In this document: in pieces, positions 1-5,646 of the stretch
Layout of the letters: each line of letters begins with the position of its first letter
How positions within the stretch are numbered: the stretch's first letter is position 1
Source: Acidiferrobacteraceae bacterium
GTDB lineage: Bacteria; Pseudomonadota; Gammaproteobacteria; Acidiferrobacterales; Acidiferrobacteraceae
Length of the DNA: 6,534 bases
Assembly: GCA_027343725.1 (NCBI GenBank)
Contig: DAHWKH010000059.1
Span: forward strand, 1-6,534
Direction of reading: 5' to 3'
Translations under genes and position numbers: made by a program
The notes under the pieces: generated by a model
Databases searched by the model: none
What the model was told of the DNA's origin: nothing
What the model saw: the letters and a program-made list of their open reading frames with translations, nothing else

Positions 1-1186
1 GCGGGTTGCCGGCCTGCTGCTGGATCTCCATGAGGCCTTGCAGCCACTGCAGGGCGCGCTTCTGCATGCCCGCGTCGCCGGTCTTGTAGAGCCAATGGGC
101 GGCGACGCCGTTCTCCGCCACCCGATGCATGTCCTCGGTGCGGATCTGAACCTCGATCAGGACCCCGAAGGGGCCGAAGACCACGGTATGCAGGGACTGG
201 TAGCCGTTGGCCTTGGGGATCGCGATGTAGTCCTTGAAGCGGCCGGGGATGGGTTTGTAGAGGCCGTGGATGACCCCGAGGGCGCGGTAGCAGGTATCGG
301 CCTTGTCGACGATGACGCGGAACGCGAGAAGATCGTAGACCTGCTCGAAGGACAGGGTCTTCTGGCGCATCTTGCTGTAGATGCCGTAGAGGTTCTTCTC
401 GCGGCCCGACACCTCGCCCGCGATCCCCTCGCGCCGCAGCTGTTCCTCGATGGCCGCGCACACCTTGTCCACGAGCGCCTTGCGATTCCCGTGACGCTTG
501 CGCACCGCCTCGCGCAGGATGCGGCAGCGCAGCGGGTAGAGGATGTCGAAGGTCAGGTCCTCGAGCTCCACGCTCCAGGCGTGCAAGCCCAGGCGGTTGG
601 CGATCGGGGCATAGATGTCGAGCGTCTCGCGCGCGATCGCCCGCTGGCGCCCGGGCGGCAGGACCCGGATCGTGCGCATGTTGTGCAGGCGATCGGCGAG
701 CTTGATGAGGATCACGCGGATGTCGCGCGCGACCGCGAGCAGCATTTTGCGGAAGTTCTCCGCCTGCTCCTCTTCCTTGTTCTCGAACTCGATCTGACTG
801 ATCTTGCTGACGCCGTCGACGAGTTCCGCGACCTCCTGGCCGAACTGGCCGATGATCTCGTCCTTGCGGTGGGCCGTGTCCTCGATGACATCGTGCAGGA
901 TCGCGGCGATCAGGCAGGTGGCATCGAGCCTCAGGCCCGCGAGGAGCCGCGCGACCTCGAGCGGGTGATAGATATAGGGCTCGCCGCTGCGCCGCTTTTG
1001 GCCCTCGTGGGCCTCGGCGCCGAAAAGGTAGGCGCGATAGACGAGCGCCACCTCCTCGCGCCCGAGGTAGCCGTCGAGCAGCGCCAGGAGGTCGCTGATA
1101 TGAAAGGAAACGGCGCCTTTGCCGCCGGCCTTAGCCGGCCGGCGGGACGGGGGTGTCGCTGCCTGTTCCGATGGGGAGGGCGGCAT
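1..1186 (-). CDS. spoT: SpoT/Rel bifunctional (p)ppGpp synthetase/hydrolase, N-terminal 395 residues (3' end beyond window)
   Basis: SpoT makes (p)ppGpp from GTP or GDP plus ATP and hydrolyses it to control the stringent response in the cytoplasm. I translated this strand by hand: 395 in-frame codons without a stop, running off the left edge. The HD hydrolase domain has its metal residues at H74, H98-D99 (HDVIED) and D165 (LADRLHN). The synthetase domain has D285 (YDLLAF), RFKD at 316-319, the GYQSLH loop near 328-333 and E345 (EVQIRT). These five catalytic positions sit 21-22 residues after the Streptococcus Rel numbering I recall, so both active sites look intact. RFKD fits the RXKD motif of bifunctional enzymes rather than the EXDD of RelA. 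The TGS and ACT regulatory domains lie outside the window. The start is the ATG at 1186, with GGAG 10 nt upstream; it lies inside rpoZ and gives an extension of about 26 residues, rich in Pro, Ser and Ala, before the conserved ISDLLALL. No later ATG, GTG or TTG precedes that motif, so an internal start would need a rarer codon. Confidence 0.95.
   Translation of the reverse strand, partial: MPPSPSEQAATPPSRRPAKAGGKGAVSFHISDLLALLDGYLGREEVALVYRAYLFGAEAHEGQKRRSGEPYIYHPLEVARLLAGLRLDATCLIAAILHDVIEDTAHRKDEIIGQFGQEVAELVDGVSKISQIEFENKEEEQAENFRKMLLAVARDIRVILIKLADRLHNMRTIRVLPPGRQRAIARETLDIYAPIANRLGLHAWSVELEDLTFDILYPLRCRILREAVRKRHGNRKALVDKVCAAIEEQLRREGIAGEVSGREKNLYGIYSKMRQKTLSFEQVYDLLAFRVIVDKADTCYRALGVIHGLYKPIPGRFKDYIAIPKANGYQSLHTVVFGPFGVLIEVQIRTEDMHRVAENGVAAHWLYKTGDAGMQKRALQWLQGLMEIQQQAGNP
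1122..1145 (-). other. Perfect 9-bp GC hairpin enclosing the rpoZ stop codon, inside the spoT start region
   Basis: On the transcribed (minus) strand, CCGCCGGCC at 1145-1137 can pair with GGCCGGCGG at 1130-1122, leaving a 6-nt loop, GGCTAA, that holds the rpoZ stop. All nine pairs are G-C. The bases after the stem on this strand are CAAAGG, not a U tract, so it is not a standard intrinsic terminator. The arrangement is visible directly. A role in rpoZ/spoT translational coupling or mRNA stability is inference. Confidence 0.5.
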
Positions 1187-1412
1187 CGTCGTCGGACTCC
1201 AGGCCGGTCTCCGGGTTATCGTCCAAAATCGCGCTCGTGACGAAGCCCTCGGCGATCTCGCGCAGAGCCAAGACCGTCGGCTTGTCGTTCTCGCGCGGCA
1301 CGCAGGGTTCCGCCCCGCCCGCCAACTGCCGTGCCCGCCGGGCGGCCACCAGCACGAGCTGGAAGCGGTTTTCCACGTGCCCCAAACAATCCTCGACAGT
1401 AATTCGCGCCAT
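1131..1412 (-). CDS. rpoZ: DNA-directed RNA polymerase omega subunit
   Basis: Omega binds the beta' subunit, helps RNA polymerase assemble, and in E. coli contributes to ppGpp site 1. The 93-residue product is close to E. coli omega (91 aa). It starts MARITVEDCL and has the conserved NRFQLVLVAARRARQL helix, the ENDKPTVLALREI segment and an acidic, variable C-terminal tail. The ATG at 1412 is preceded by AAGGAG with a 5-nt spacer, the clearest ribosome binding site on the minus strand. The gene lies 42 bp downstream of gmk, and its last 56 bp overlap the start of spoT. Clustering with gmk and spoT is the usual gammaproteobacterial arrangement and fits the functional link to ppGpp. The last 25 or so residues (DDDAALPIGTGSDTPVPPAG) are low complexity and probably disordered. 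Confidence 0.96.
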   Translation of the reverse strand: MARITVEDCLGHVENRFQLVLVAARRARQLAGGAEPCVPRENDKPTVLALREIAEGFVTSAILDDNPETGLESDDDAALPIGTGSDTPVPPAG

Positions 1413-1438
1413 AACGACTCCTTGAAGGGAATCGTCCT

Positions 1439-1447
1439 AGTCTAGCA
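1439..1447 (-). promoter_or_regulatory. Candidate extended -10 promoter for rpoZ-spoT
   Basis: In the 42-bp gmk-rpoZ gap the minus strand reads TGC TAGACT (1447-1439), which fits an extended -10 element (TGn plus TAnAnT-like). Transcription would start near 1432, giving a leader of about 20 nt that contains the AAGGAG site of rpoZ. No convincing -35 box is seen 17 bp further upstream (TACCCC). It would allow rpoZ and spoT to be transcribed apart from yicC-gmk. Confidence 0.3.
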
Positions 1448-1454
1448 AAGGGCG

Positions 1455-2063
1455 CTATTGAGGGGTAGCGGACAAACCGGCGGGGTCGATACTCAAAGGC
1501 CTGCGCGGGCGCCCCGAGACGATCAGCGCCTGGAGGTCGGCCAGCGCCTCCTCGAACCGGTCGTTCACGATGACATGGTCGAATTCCGGATAATGCTCGA
1601 TCTCCGCGCGCGCCTTGGCCATGCGTTGCGCGATCACGGCGTCGTCGTCCTGGCCGCGTGCCTTGAGCCGCGCCTCGAGGGCGGCCAGCGAAGGCGGCAG
1701 GACGAAGATCGTGAGCGCCTGCGGCCACAGGGCCTTGATGCGCCGCGCCCCTTGCCAGTCGATATCGAGAAGGACATGCGCGCCGCGCCGCAAAAGGGAC
1801 TCGACCGCCGCCTTGCTCGTGCCGTAGCGGTTGCCGAACACCTGCGCGTGCTCGAGAAAGGCGTCCTCGGCCACCAGGCGCGCGAACGTGGCGGTATCGA
1901 CGAAATGGTAATGGACCCCGTCCTGCTCGCCCGGACGCGGCGCGCGCGTCGTGTGGGACACCGAAATCGCGAACCGCGGATCGGCGAGCAAGGCCTTCGC
2001 GAGACTGCTCTTGCCGGCCCCGCTCGGCGCCGACAGCACCACCAGACGCCCGTCTTCACTCAA
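1455..2063 (-). CDS. gmk: Guanylate kinase
   Basis: Gmk transfers phosphate from ATP to GMP to give GDP, an essential step to GTP and hence to the substrates of SpoT. From the TTG at 2063 the product has 202 residues (E. coli Gmk: 207). The P-loop SAPSGAGKSS lies at 11-20. The GMP-binding segment SHTTRAPRPGE lies at 36-46, followed by FLEHAQVFGNRYGTS, LDIDWQGA in the core, and RGQDDD with the arginine-rich lid region further on. The GTG at 2081 gives a longer version of 208 residues. I prefer the TTG because SEDGRLVVLSAPSG then matches the short N-terminus of the E. coli enzyme and AGGTG lies 7 nt upstream, whereas no Shine-Dalgarno sequence precedes the GTG. Either start overlaps the 3' end of yicC, so the two genes are probably translationally coupled. 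Confidence 0.95.
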   Translation of the reverse strand: MSEDGRLVVLSAPSGAGKSSLAKALLADPRFAISVSHTTRAPRPGEQDGVHYHFVDTATFARLVAEDAFLEHAQVFGNRYGTSKAAVESLLRRGAHVLLDIDWQGARRIKALWPQALTIFVLPPSLAALEARLKARGQDDDAVIAQRMAKARAEIEHYPEFDHVIVNDRFEEALADLQALIVSGRPRRPLSIDPAGLSATPQ

Positions 2064-2919
2064 TGTTCTGCACCTGCTCACGCATCTGATCCACCAAGAC
2101 CTTGATCGCCACCGCCTGGCTCGCGAGCGCCGCCGACGGGGACTTCGCCGCGAGCGTATTGGCCTCGCGATTCAGTTCCTGCATCAAAAAATCGAGCCGC
2201 CGCCCGATCGCGCCGCCGCCTTGCAAGACGTCCCGCGCCTCGCTTGCGTGAATGGCCAGCCGGTCGAGCTCCTCGCGGGCGTCGCTCTTTTGCACCTGAA
2301 ACACGACCTCCTGCTCGAGCCGCCCCGGATCCACCGCGACACCGAGCTCATCGATACGCGCGTAGAGGCGCGTCCGCAGCAAGGTCGCGACCGAGGCCCA
2401 GGAGGCGCGCGCCTCGGCCACGTGGTCCTCGATGCGCGCAAGGCGCTCGAGAAGGAGGGCCGCCAGGCGCGCGCCTTCGCGTTCGCGCGCCTCGAGCAAC
2501 GCGGTGAGCGCGCCCTCGAGCGCCGCCAGCGCCTGGTCCTCGAAAGAGGCCGGGGCGGCACTCGTCATGACGCCGGGCCAGCGCAGGACGTCCGCGAGCG
2601 CAAGCGGCGCAAGCTCCGGATGGGCGGCACGCAGGGTCGCGCTCACGCGCACGAGGTCCGCGACCACCGCCGGGTCGTAACGCAAGGCGTTCGCGGCCGC
2701 GGTCCCGCGCGCGGCGAACGCCACGTCCACCTTGCCGCGCGCAAGACCCTTGGAGAGCCGCTCGCGGATCGCGAGCGCGAGGCCCTCGAGGGCCTCGGGG
2801 AGCCGCAGCGCGAACTCGAGGTAGCGGTGGTTCACCGAGCGGAGCTCGCAAATCACCTCGCCGTCGCCGGCGGGCACCGAAACGCGCGCGAAGGCCGTCA
2901 TGCTCATAACCGCGGTCAT
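2056..2919 (-). CDS. yicC: YicC/YloC family endoribonuclease
   Basis: YicC proteins were long of unknown function; the E. coli member is now described as an endoribonuclease linked to small-RNA turnover. The 287-residue product equals the length of E. coli YicC. The family-typical opening MTAFAR sits at 7-12, RSVNHRYLE follows near residue 25-35, LRWPGVM lies mid-protein, and the strongest signature is GRRLDFLMQELNREANTLAAK at about 239-259. The end, MREQVQNIE, is almost identical to E. coli. The frame stays open upstream to an ATG at 3030, but those 37 extra residues do not resemble YicC and would cross the divergent kinase start. ATG 2919 was therefore chosen; ATG 2907 is also possible (283 aa), and neither has a strong ribosome binding site. 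It is the first gene of the minus operon, with gmk overlapping its stop. Confidence 0.92.
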   Translation of the reverse strand: MTAVMSMTAFARVSVPAGDGEVICELRSVNHRYLEFALRLPEALEGLALAIRERLSKGLARGKVDVAFAARGTAAANALRYDPAVVADLVRVSATLRAAHPELAPLALADVLRWPGVMTSAAPASFEDQALAALEGALTALLEAREREGARLAALLLERLARIEDHVAEARASWASVATLLRTRLYARIDELGVAVDPGRLEQEVVFQVQKSDAREELDRLAIHASEARDVLQGGGAIGRRLDFLMQELNREANTLAAKSPSAALASQAVAIKVLVDQMREQVQNIE

Positions 2920-3019
2920 CCCGCCATGGTACCCGAAAACCCGCCGCGCCTGGAATCTGAGGCCGGGCGTCCGGGGCCCGTGGTGGATTCCGCGGGGTTT
3001 TGCGCTATTGTTGTGGCCC
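2920..3019. promoter_or_regulatory. Divergent intergenic region between yicC and the kinase gene
   Basis: These 100 bp separate the minus operon from the plus-strand kinase cassette and should hold promoters for both directions. For the plus strand, TATTGT at 3006-3011 is a 4/6 match to a -10 box, with only a weak -35-like TGGATT at 2984-2989 (16-bp spacer). For the minus strand, TACCAT within GGTACCATGG (about 2924-2933) is a possible -10 box but lies very close to the yicC start. No operator is clear enough to name. The assignments are inference from weak matches. Confidence 0.35.
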
Positions 3020-3961
3020 ATGCGCCGCAAGACTCCGACACCTCTGGCTCCCGGTACCCTGCTGAAGGGTTACCGGATCGACAGGACCCTCGGCGGGGGC
3101 GGATTCAGCTCGGTCTACCTCGCGACCGATCTCGAGAACAGCGTCCCGGTCGTGATCAAAGAGTTCCTGCCGGTGACGCATGCCTATCGCACGCCCGAAG
3201 GGCGCGTGGAACCGCTGTCCGAGGACACGGCCCCGCTCTTCGCCTCGGGCATCAAGCGCTTCTTCGAGGAGGCCGGGGCGCTCGCGCAATTGCATCACCC
3301 CAACATCGTCCAGGTGGTCAACGTCTTTCGCGCGCACAACACCGCCTATATGGTGATGCGCCACGAACTCGGTCGCGACCTACGCTGGTACATCAAGCGC
3401 CACCCGCGGGGCTTGAGCGAGAAATTCCTGCGCACGGTCTTCCCGCCGTTGCTCGCGGGGCTTGCGGAACTGCACGAGCGCGGGCTTTTGCACCTCGACG
3501 TGAAGCCCGCCAATATCCTCCTGCGCCCGGGCGGCAACCCGCTGTTGCTGGATTTCGGGGCCGCGCAAAAGACCCAGGAACGGCCCGCCGGCCTGCGCAC
3601 CCTGACCGCGGGCTTTGCGCCCATCGAGCAGCACGCCAAGGGTCACATCGGCCCGTGGACCGACCTCTATGCCATCGGCGCGTCGATGTGGGCGTGCCTG
3701 AGCGGGCGCGCGCCCCCGCCGGCCACCGCGCGCGCCGTCAAGGACCGGTTCAAGGGGGCGAAGCCCTACGGGCGCAACTATTCGGCGCAGATGATCGAGG
3801 CTATCGACTGGTGCATGCAGATGAACCAGCTGGAGCGGCCGCAGAACGTCGCCCAGCTGCTGGAATTCCTGAACGAGACACCGGCCCCGGCACACGGGGG
3901 CGGACGCGAAACCGGCTACTGGTTCGAGAAGTGGCCGTGGTGGCGCCTGAAACGCCTGTGA
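3020..3961 (+). CDS. Hanks-type serine/threonine protein kinase, soluble, HLD-type catalytic loop
   Basis: This kinase is predicted to phosphorylate Ser or Thr on unknown cytoplasmic proteins. Its 313 residues are almost only kinase domain. The glycine loop is LGGGGFSSVY (24-33), the ATP-binding lysine is K47 (VVIKEF), the alpha-C Glu is E83 or E84 (RFFEEA), and the hinge lies near TAYMVM (108-113). The catalytic loop is HLDVKPAN (158-165), with D160 the base, K162 and N165 present. DFG lies at 178-180, an APE-like GFAPIEQ at 198-204, and TDLYAIG at 214-220. The 36-residue spacing between K47 and E84 is longer than in PknB-type kinases and fits a proteobacterial subgroup with IKE-F/Y-LP and GFAPIEQ motifs. 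Position 159 is Leu where most kinases have Arg. No transmembrane segment, PASTA repeat or other sensor is present; the tail (300-313) is rich in Trp and basic residues. The ATG at 3020 was chosen because the open frame upstream runs antisense to yicC. No Shine-Dalgarno sequence precedes it. The phosphatase gene follows after 22 bp. Confidence 0.92.
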   Translation: MRRKTPTPLAPGTLLKGYRIDRTLGGGGFSSVYLATDLENSVPVVIKEFLPVTHAYRTPEGRVEPLSEDTAPLFASGIKRFFEEAGALAQLHHPNIVQVVNVFRAHNTAYMVMRHELGRDLRWYIKRHPRGLSEKFLRTVFPPLLAGLAELHERGLLHLDVKPANILLRPGGNPLLLDFGAAQKTQERPAGLRTLTAGFAPIEQHAKGHIGPWTDLYAIGASMWACLSGRAPPPATARAVKDRFKGAKPYGRNYSAQMIEAIDWCMQMNQLERPQNVAQLLEFLNETPAPAHGGGRETGYWFEKWPWWRLKRL

Positions 3962-3983
3962 CGGCGGCGCGAGGGGGTGGGGA

Positions 3984-4847
3984 GTGAAATACGTCTGTGC
4001 TCAGGGGTCGCGCCAGGGCGGGCGCGGCGCCAACGAAGACCGGGTCGCGATCGTCGAGCGCGACAACGCCGCCCTCCTGGTCCTCGGCGACGGCCTCGGG
4101 GGCTATCGGGGCGGGGCGCTCGCCTCGGCGACGCTCTGCCAGGTCGCGATCAAGGCCTTTCGCGCGGTGCGCGGCGCGCGCATCGAGGACCCCTCGAACT
4201 TTCTCGCGCTGGTGATCTTTCAGACGCACCAGGCCCTGAAACGCCTGGGGCCGCGGTTGAACCCCCCGATCGAGCCGCGCACGACCTGCGTGCTGTGTCT
4301 CGTACAGGAGGGCTGCGCCTACTGGGCGCACGTGGGCGACAGCCGCCTCTATCACTTTCGTTACGACGCCCTGGTCTCGCGCACCCGCGATGACACCGTG
4401 GTCGATACCTTTCGCGAGCGCGGGATCCTGGATGAGCGCGAGTCGCGCGCCCATCCCGACAAGAGCCGCCTCCTCGCCTGTCTCGGTGGGCGCCAGGAAC
4501 CGCTCGTGAGATTGAGCTCCGAGGTGCCCTTGCGCACCGGGGACCTCGTCTTGCTGTGCAGCGACGGCGTCTGGGAGGCGCTCGAGACCCACGAGCAGGC
4601 GCGGCTTTTGGCCCACCCGGTCCTCGAGAGCGGCCTCTCGGACCTGTTGGCGGCGGCCGAGAACCGCCGCCAGAAAGCCGCCGACAACATCAGTGCCGCG
4701 GCCTTGCGCTGGCAGGACGCCCCGGCGAAGGCCCTGGGACGCGCGCGCGAAGCGCGCTCCGTCAGCGCGCGTGACCTCTGGAATGAAGGTCGGGAGCGCG
4801 CGGCGCGCGCGCGCATGAAGGCCCTCAAGGACGCGGGCCGAGACTGA
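3984..4847 (+). CDS. PP2C-family (PPM) serine/threonine protein phosphatase
   Basis: This Mn/Mg-dependent phosphatase probably reverses the phosphorylation made by the kinase just upstream; that pairing is inferred from position. The 287-residue product is soluble, with PP2C motifs in the usual order: GRGANEDR (13-20, metal Asp D19), LGDGLGGYRGG (34-44, metal Asp D36), TTCVLCLV (100-107), HVGDSRLY (116-123), LLCSDGVWE (190-198, D194) and ADNISAAAL (233-241, D234). All expected metal-binding aspartates are present, so it should be active. After about residue 243 there is a charged, Ala/Arg-rich tail of some 44 residues without recognised similarity, perhaps helical. The start is GTG at 3984, with a purine-rich AGGGGG-type site 6 nt upstream. 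It starts 22 bp after the kinase stop, so the two are very likely one transcript. Its length is slightly above the 240-250 aa of PrpC or Stp1 types because of the tail. Confidence 0.93.
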   Translation: MKYVCAQGSRQGGRGANEDRVAIVERDNAALLVLGDGLGGYRGGALASATLCQVAIKAFRAVRGARIEDPSNFLALVIFQTHQALKRLGPRLNPPIEPRTTCVLCLVQEGCAYWAHVGDSRLYHFRYDALVSRTRDDTVVDTFRERGILDERESRAHPDKSRLLACLGGRQEPLVRLSSEVPLRTGDLVLLCSDGVWEALETHEQARLLAHPVLESGLSDLLAAAENRRQKAADNISAAALRWQDAPAKALGRAREARSVSARDLWNEGRERAARARMKALKDAGRD

Positions 4848-4859
4848 GGCCTACGCCCC

Positions 4860-4885
4860 TTCGGCCCTCGGGCCGGACTTTTGTT
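4860..4885 (+). terminator. Candidate weak intrinsic terminator after the phosphatase gene
   Basis: Thirteen bases after the phosphatase stop, TTCGGCC (4860-4866) can pair with GGCCGGA (4871-4877) around a CTCG loop. This gives seven pairs including one T-G wobble, followed by CTTTTGTT. The short stem and interrupted T tract make it a weak terminator at best, but it sits where the kinase/phosphatase transcript would be expected to end. Confidence 0.4.
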
Positions 4886-4890
4886 ACACT
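4882..4890 (+). promoter_or_regulatory. Candidate extended -10 promoter for rph-rdgB-hemW
   Basis: TGT TACACT (4882-4890) matches an extended -10 element (TGn followed by a 4/6 match to TATAAT). Transcription would start near 4897, giving a leader of about 27 nt that carries the AAGGA ribosome binding site 8 nt before the rph ATG. The region 17 bp upstream is the GC-rich hairpin and offers no -35 box, which extended -10 promoters can tolerate. It overlaps the end of the candidate terminator. Confidence 0.38.
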
Positions 4891-4923
4891 CCGATCCTCT
4901 CGACTTTTCATAAGGACAGCCCC

Positions 4924-5646
4924 ATGCGACCCAGCGGACGCGCTCCGGAAGCCCTGCGCGCCATTCGAATCACACGCCGTTTCACACGCTACGCCGAAGG
5001 CTCGGTCCTGATCGAGTTCGGCCACACGCGGGTCTTGTGCACCGCCAGCATCGAGGAGCGCGTGCCGCCGTTCCTGAAAGGCCGCGGCCAAGGCTGGGTC
5101 ACCGCCGAATACGGCATGCTGCCGCGCGCGACCGGGCAACGGACGCAACGCGAGGCCGCGCGCGGCAAGCAGGACGGCCGCACGGTCGAGATCCAGCGCC
5201 TGATCGGCCGCTCTCTGCGCGCGGCCGTGGACCTACGCGCGCTCGGCGAGCGCACCATCACGATCGACTGCGACGTGCTGCAGGCCGACGGCGGCACGCG
5301 CACCGCGGCCATCACCGGCGGCTATGTCGCGCTGGTGGACGCGGTGCGCTTCCTGAAGGCCCACAAGCTCCTGAAGGAGGACCCCTTGCGCCGCCAGATC
5401 GCCTCGGTGTCGGTCGGGATCCACAACGGCGCGCCGGTCCTCGATCTCGACTACAGCGAGGACTCCTCGGCCGGCACCGACATGAACTTCGTCATGGACG
5501 ATTCCGGGGGCTTCATCGAGCTCCAAGGCACCGCCGAGCGCGGCAGCTTCGGTTTCGAGGAGATGCTCGCCATGGTGGAATTGGCGCGCAGCGGCATCCG
5601 CGACCTCATGGCCGCCCAGACCCAGGCGCTCGCGGAGGAACCGTGA
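4924..5646 (+). CDS. rph: Ribonuclease PH
   Basis: RNase PH is a phosphorolytic 3'-5' exoribonuclease that trims tRNA precursors, and it works as a hexamer. The 240-residue product compares with 238 in intact E. coli Rph. The N-terminus MRPSGRAPEALR is typical. Phosphate-binding arginines R86 (QDGRTVE) and R126 (GGTRTAAITGGY) fall at the same numbers as in characterised enzymes, and the catalytic aspartate pair D180 and D186 lies in DYSEDSSAGTDMNFV. It is therefore full length, unlike the frameshifted gene of E. coli K-12. The ATG at 4924 has AAGGA upstream at a normal distance. It is the first gene of the rph-rdgB-hemW group. Its stop overlaps the rdgB GTG in the sequence GTGA, which suggests translational coupling. 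The yicC gene, a direct neighbour of rph in E. coli, is here separated from it by the kinase/phosphatase pair. Confidence 0.97.
   Translation: MRPSGRAPEALRAIRITRRFTRYAEGSVLIEFGHTRVLCTASIEERVPPFLKGRGQGWVTAEYGMLPRATGQRTQREAARGKQDGRTVEIQRLIGRSLRAAVDLRALGERTITIDCDVLQADGGTRTAAITGGYVALVDAVRFLKAHKLLKEDPLRRQIASVSVGIHNGAPVLDLDYSEDSSAGTDMNFVMDDSGGFIELQGTAERGSFGFEEMLAMVELARSGIRDLMAAQTQALAEEP

Noticed and set aside
38..1240. A 400-codon open frame on the plus strand
   Set aside because: It is in codon register antisense to spoT; its composition (Asp, Ala, Val, Leu-rich) is the complement of the spoT codons and no known domain is visible.
1458..2105. A 215-codon plus-strand frame opposite gmk
   Set aside because: Gmk on the minus strand has clear P-loop and GMP-binding motifs; the plus-strand product is Arg-rich without motifs.
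2900..3019. A 40-residue N-terminal extension of the kinase
   Set aside because: It overlaps the start of yicC on the other strand, and the residues (GVRGPWWIPRGF) do not resemble a signal or membrane segment of kinases.
1951..3987. A 678-codon open frame on the plus strand
   Set aside because: It runs antisense to gmk and yicC, then continues out of frame through the kinase gene. The Arg/Gly/Pro-rich product has no recognisable domain; long chance frames are common at this GC content.
3801..4616. A 271-codon minus-strand frame opposite the phosphatase
   Set aside because: It is antisense to a PP2C gene with all catalytic motifs intact, so it is a shadow.
4795..4815. Alternating GC run at the end of the phosphatase gene, possible Z-DNA or slippage site
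   Set aside because: It encodes an Ala/Arg stretch in frame, and short GC-alternating runs occur throughout this window.
5037..5642. Upstream extension of the rdgB frame, which would fuse 202 extra residues
   Set aside because: The extension is an out-of-frame reading of rph, rich in Arg and Pro. RdgB homologues start at the THNPGK segment, matching GTG 5643.
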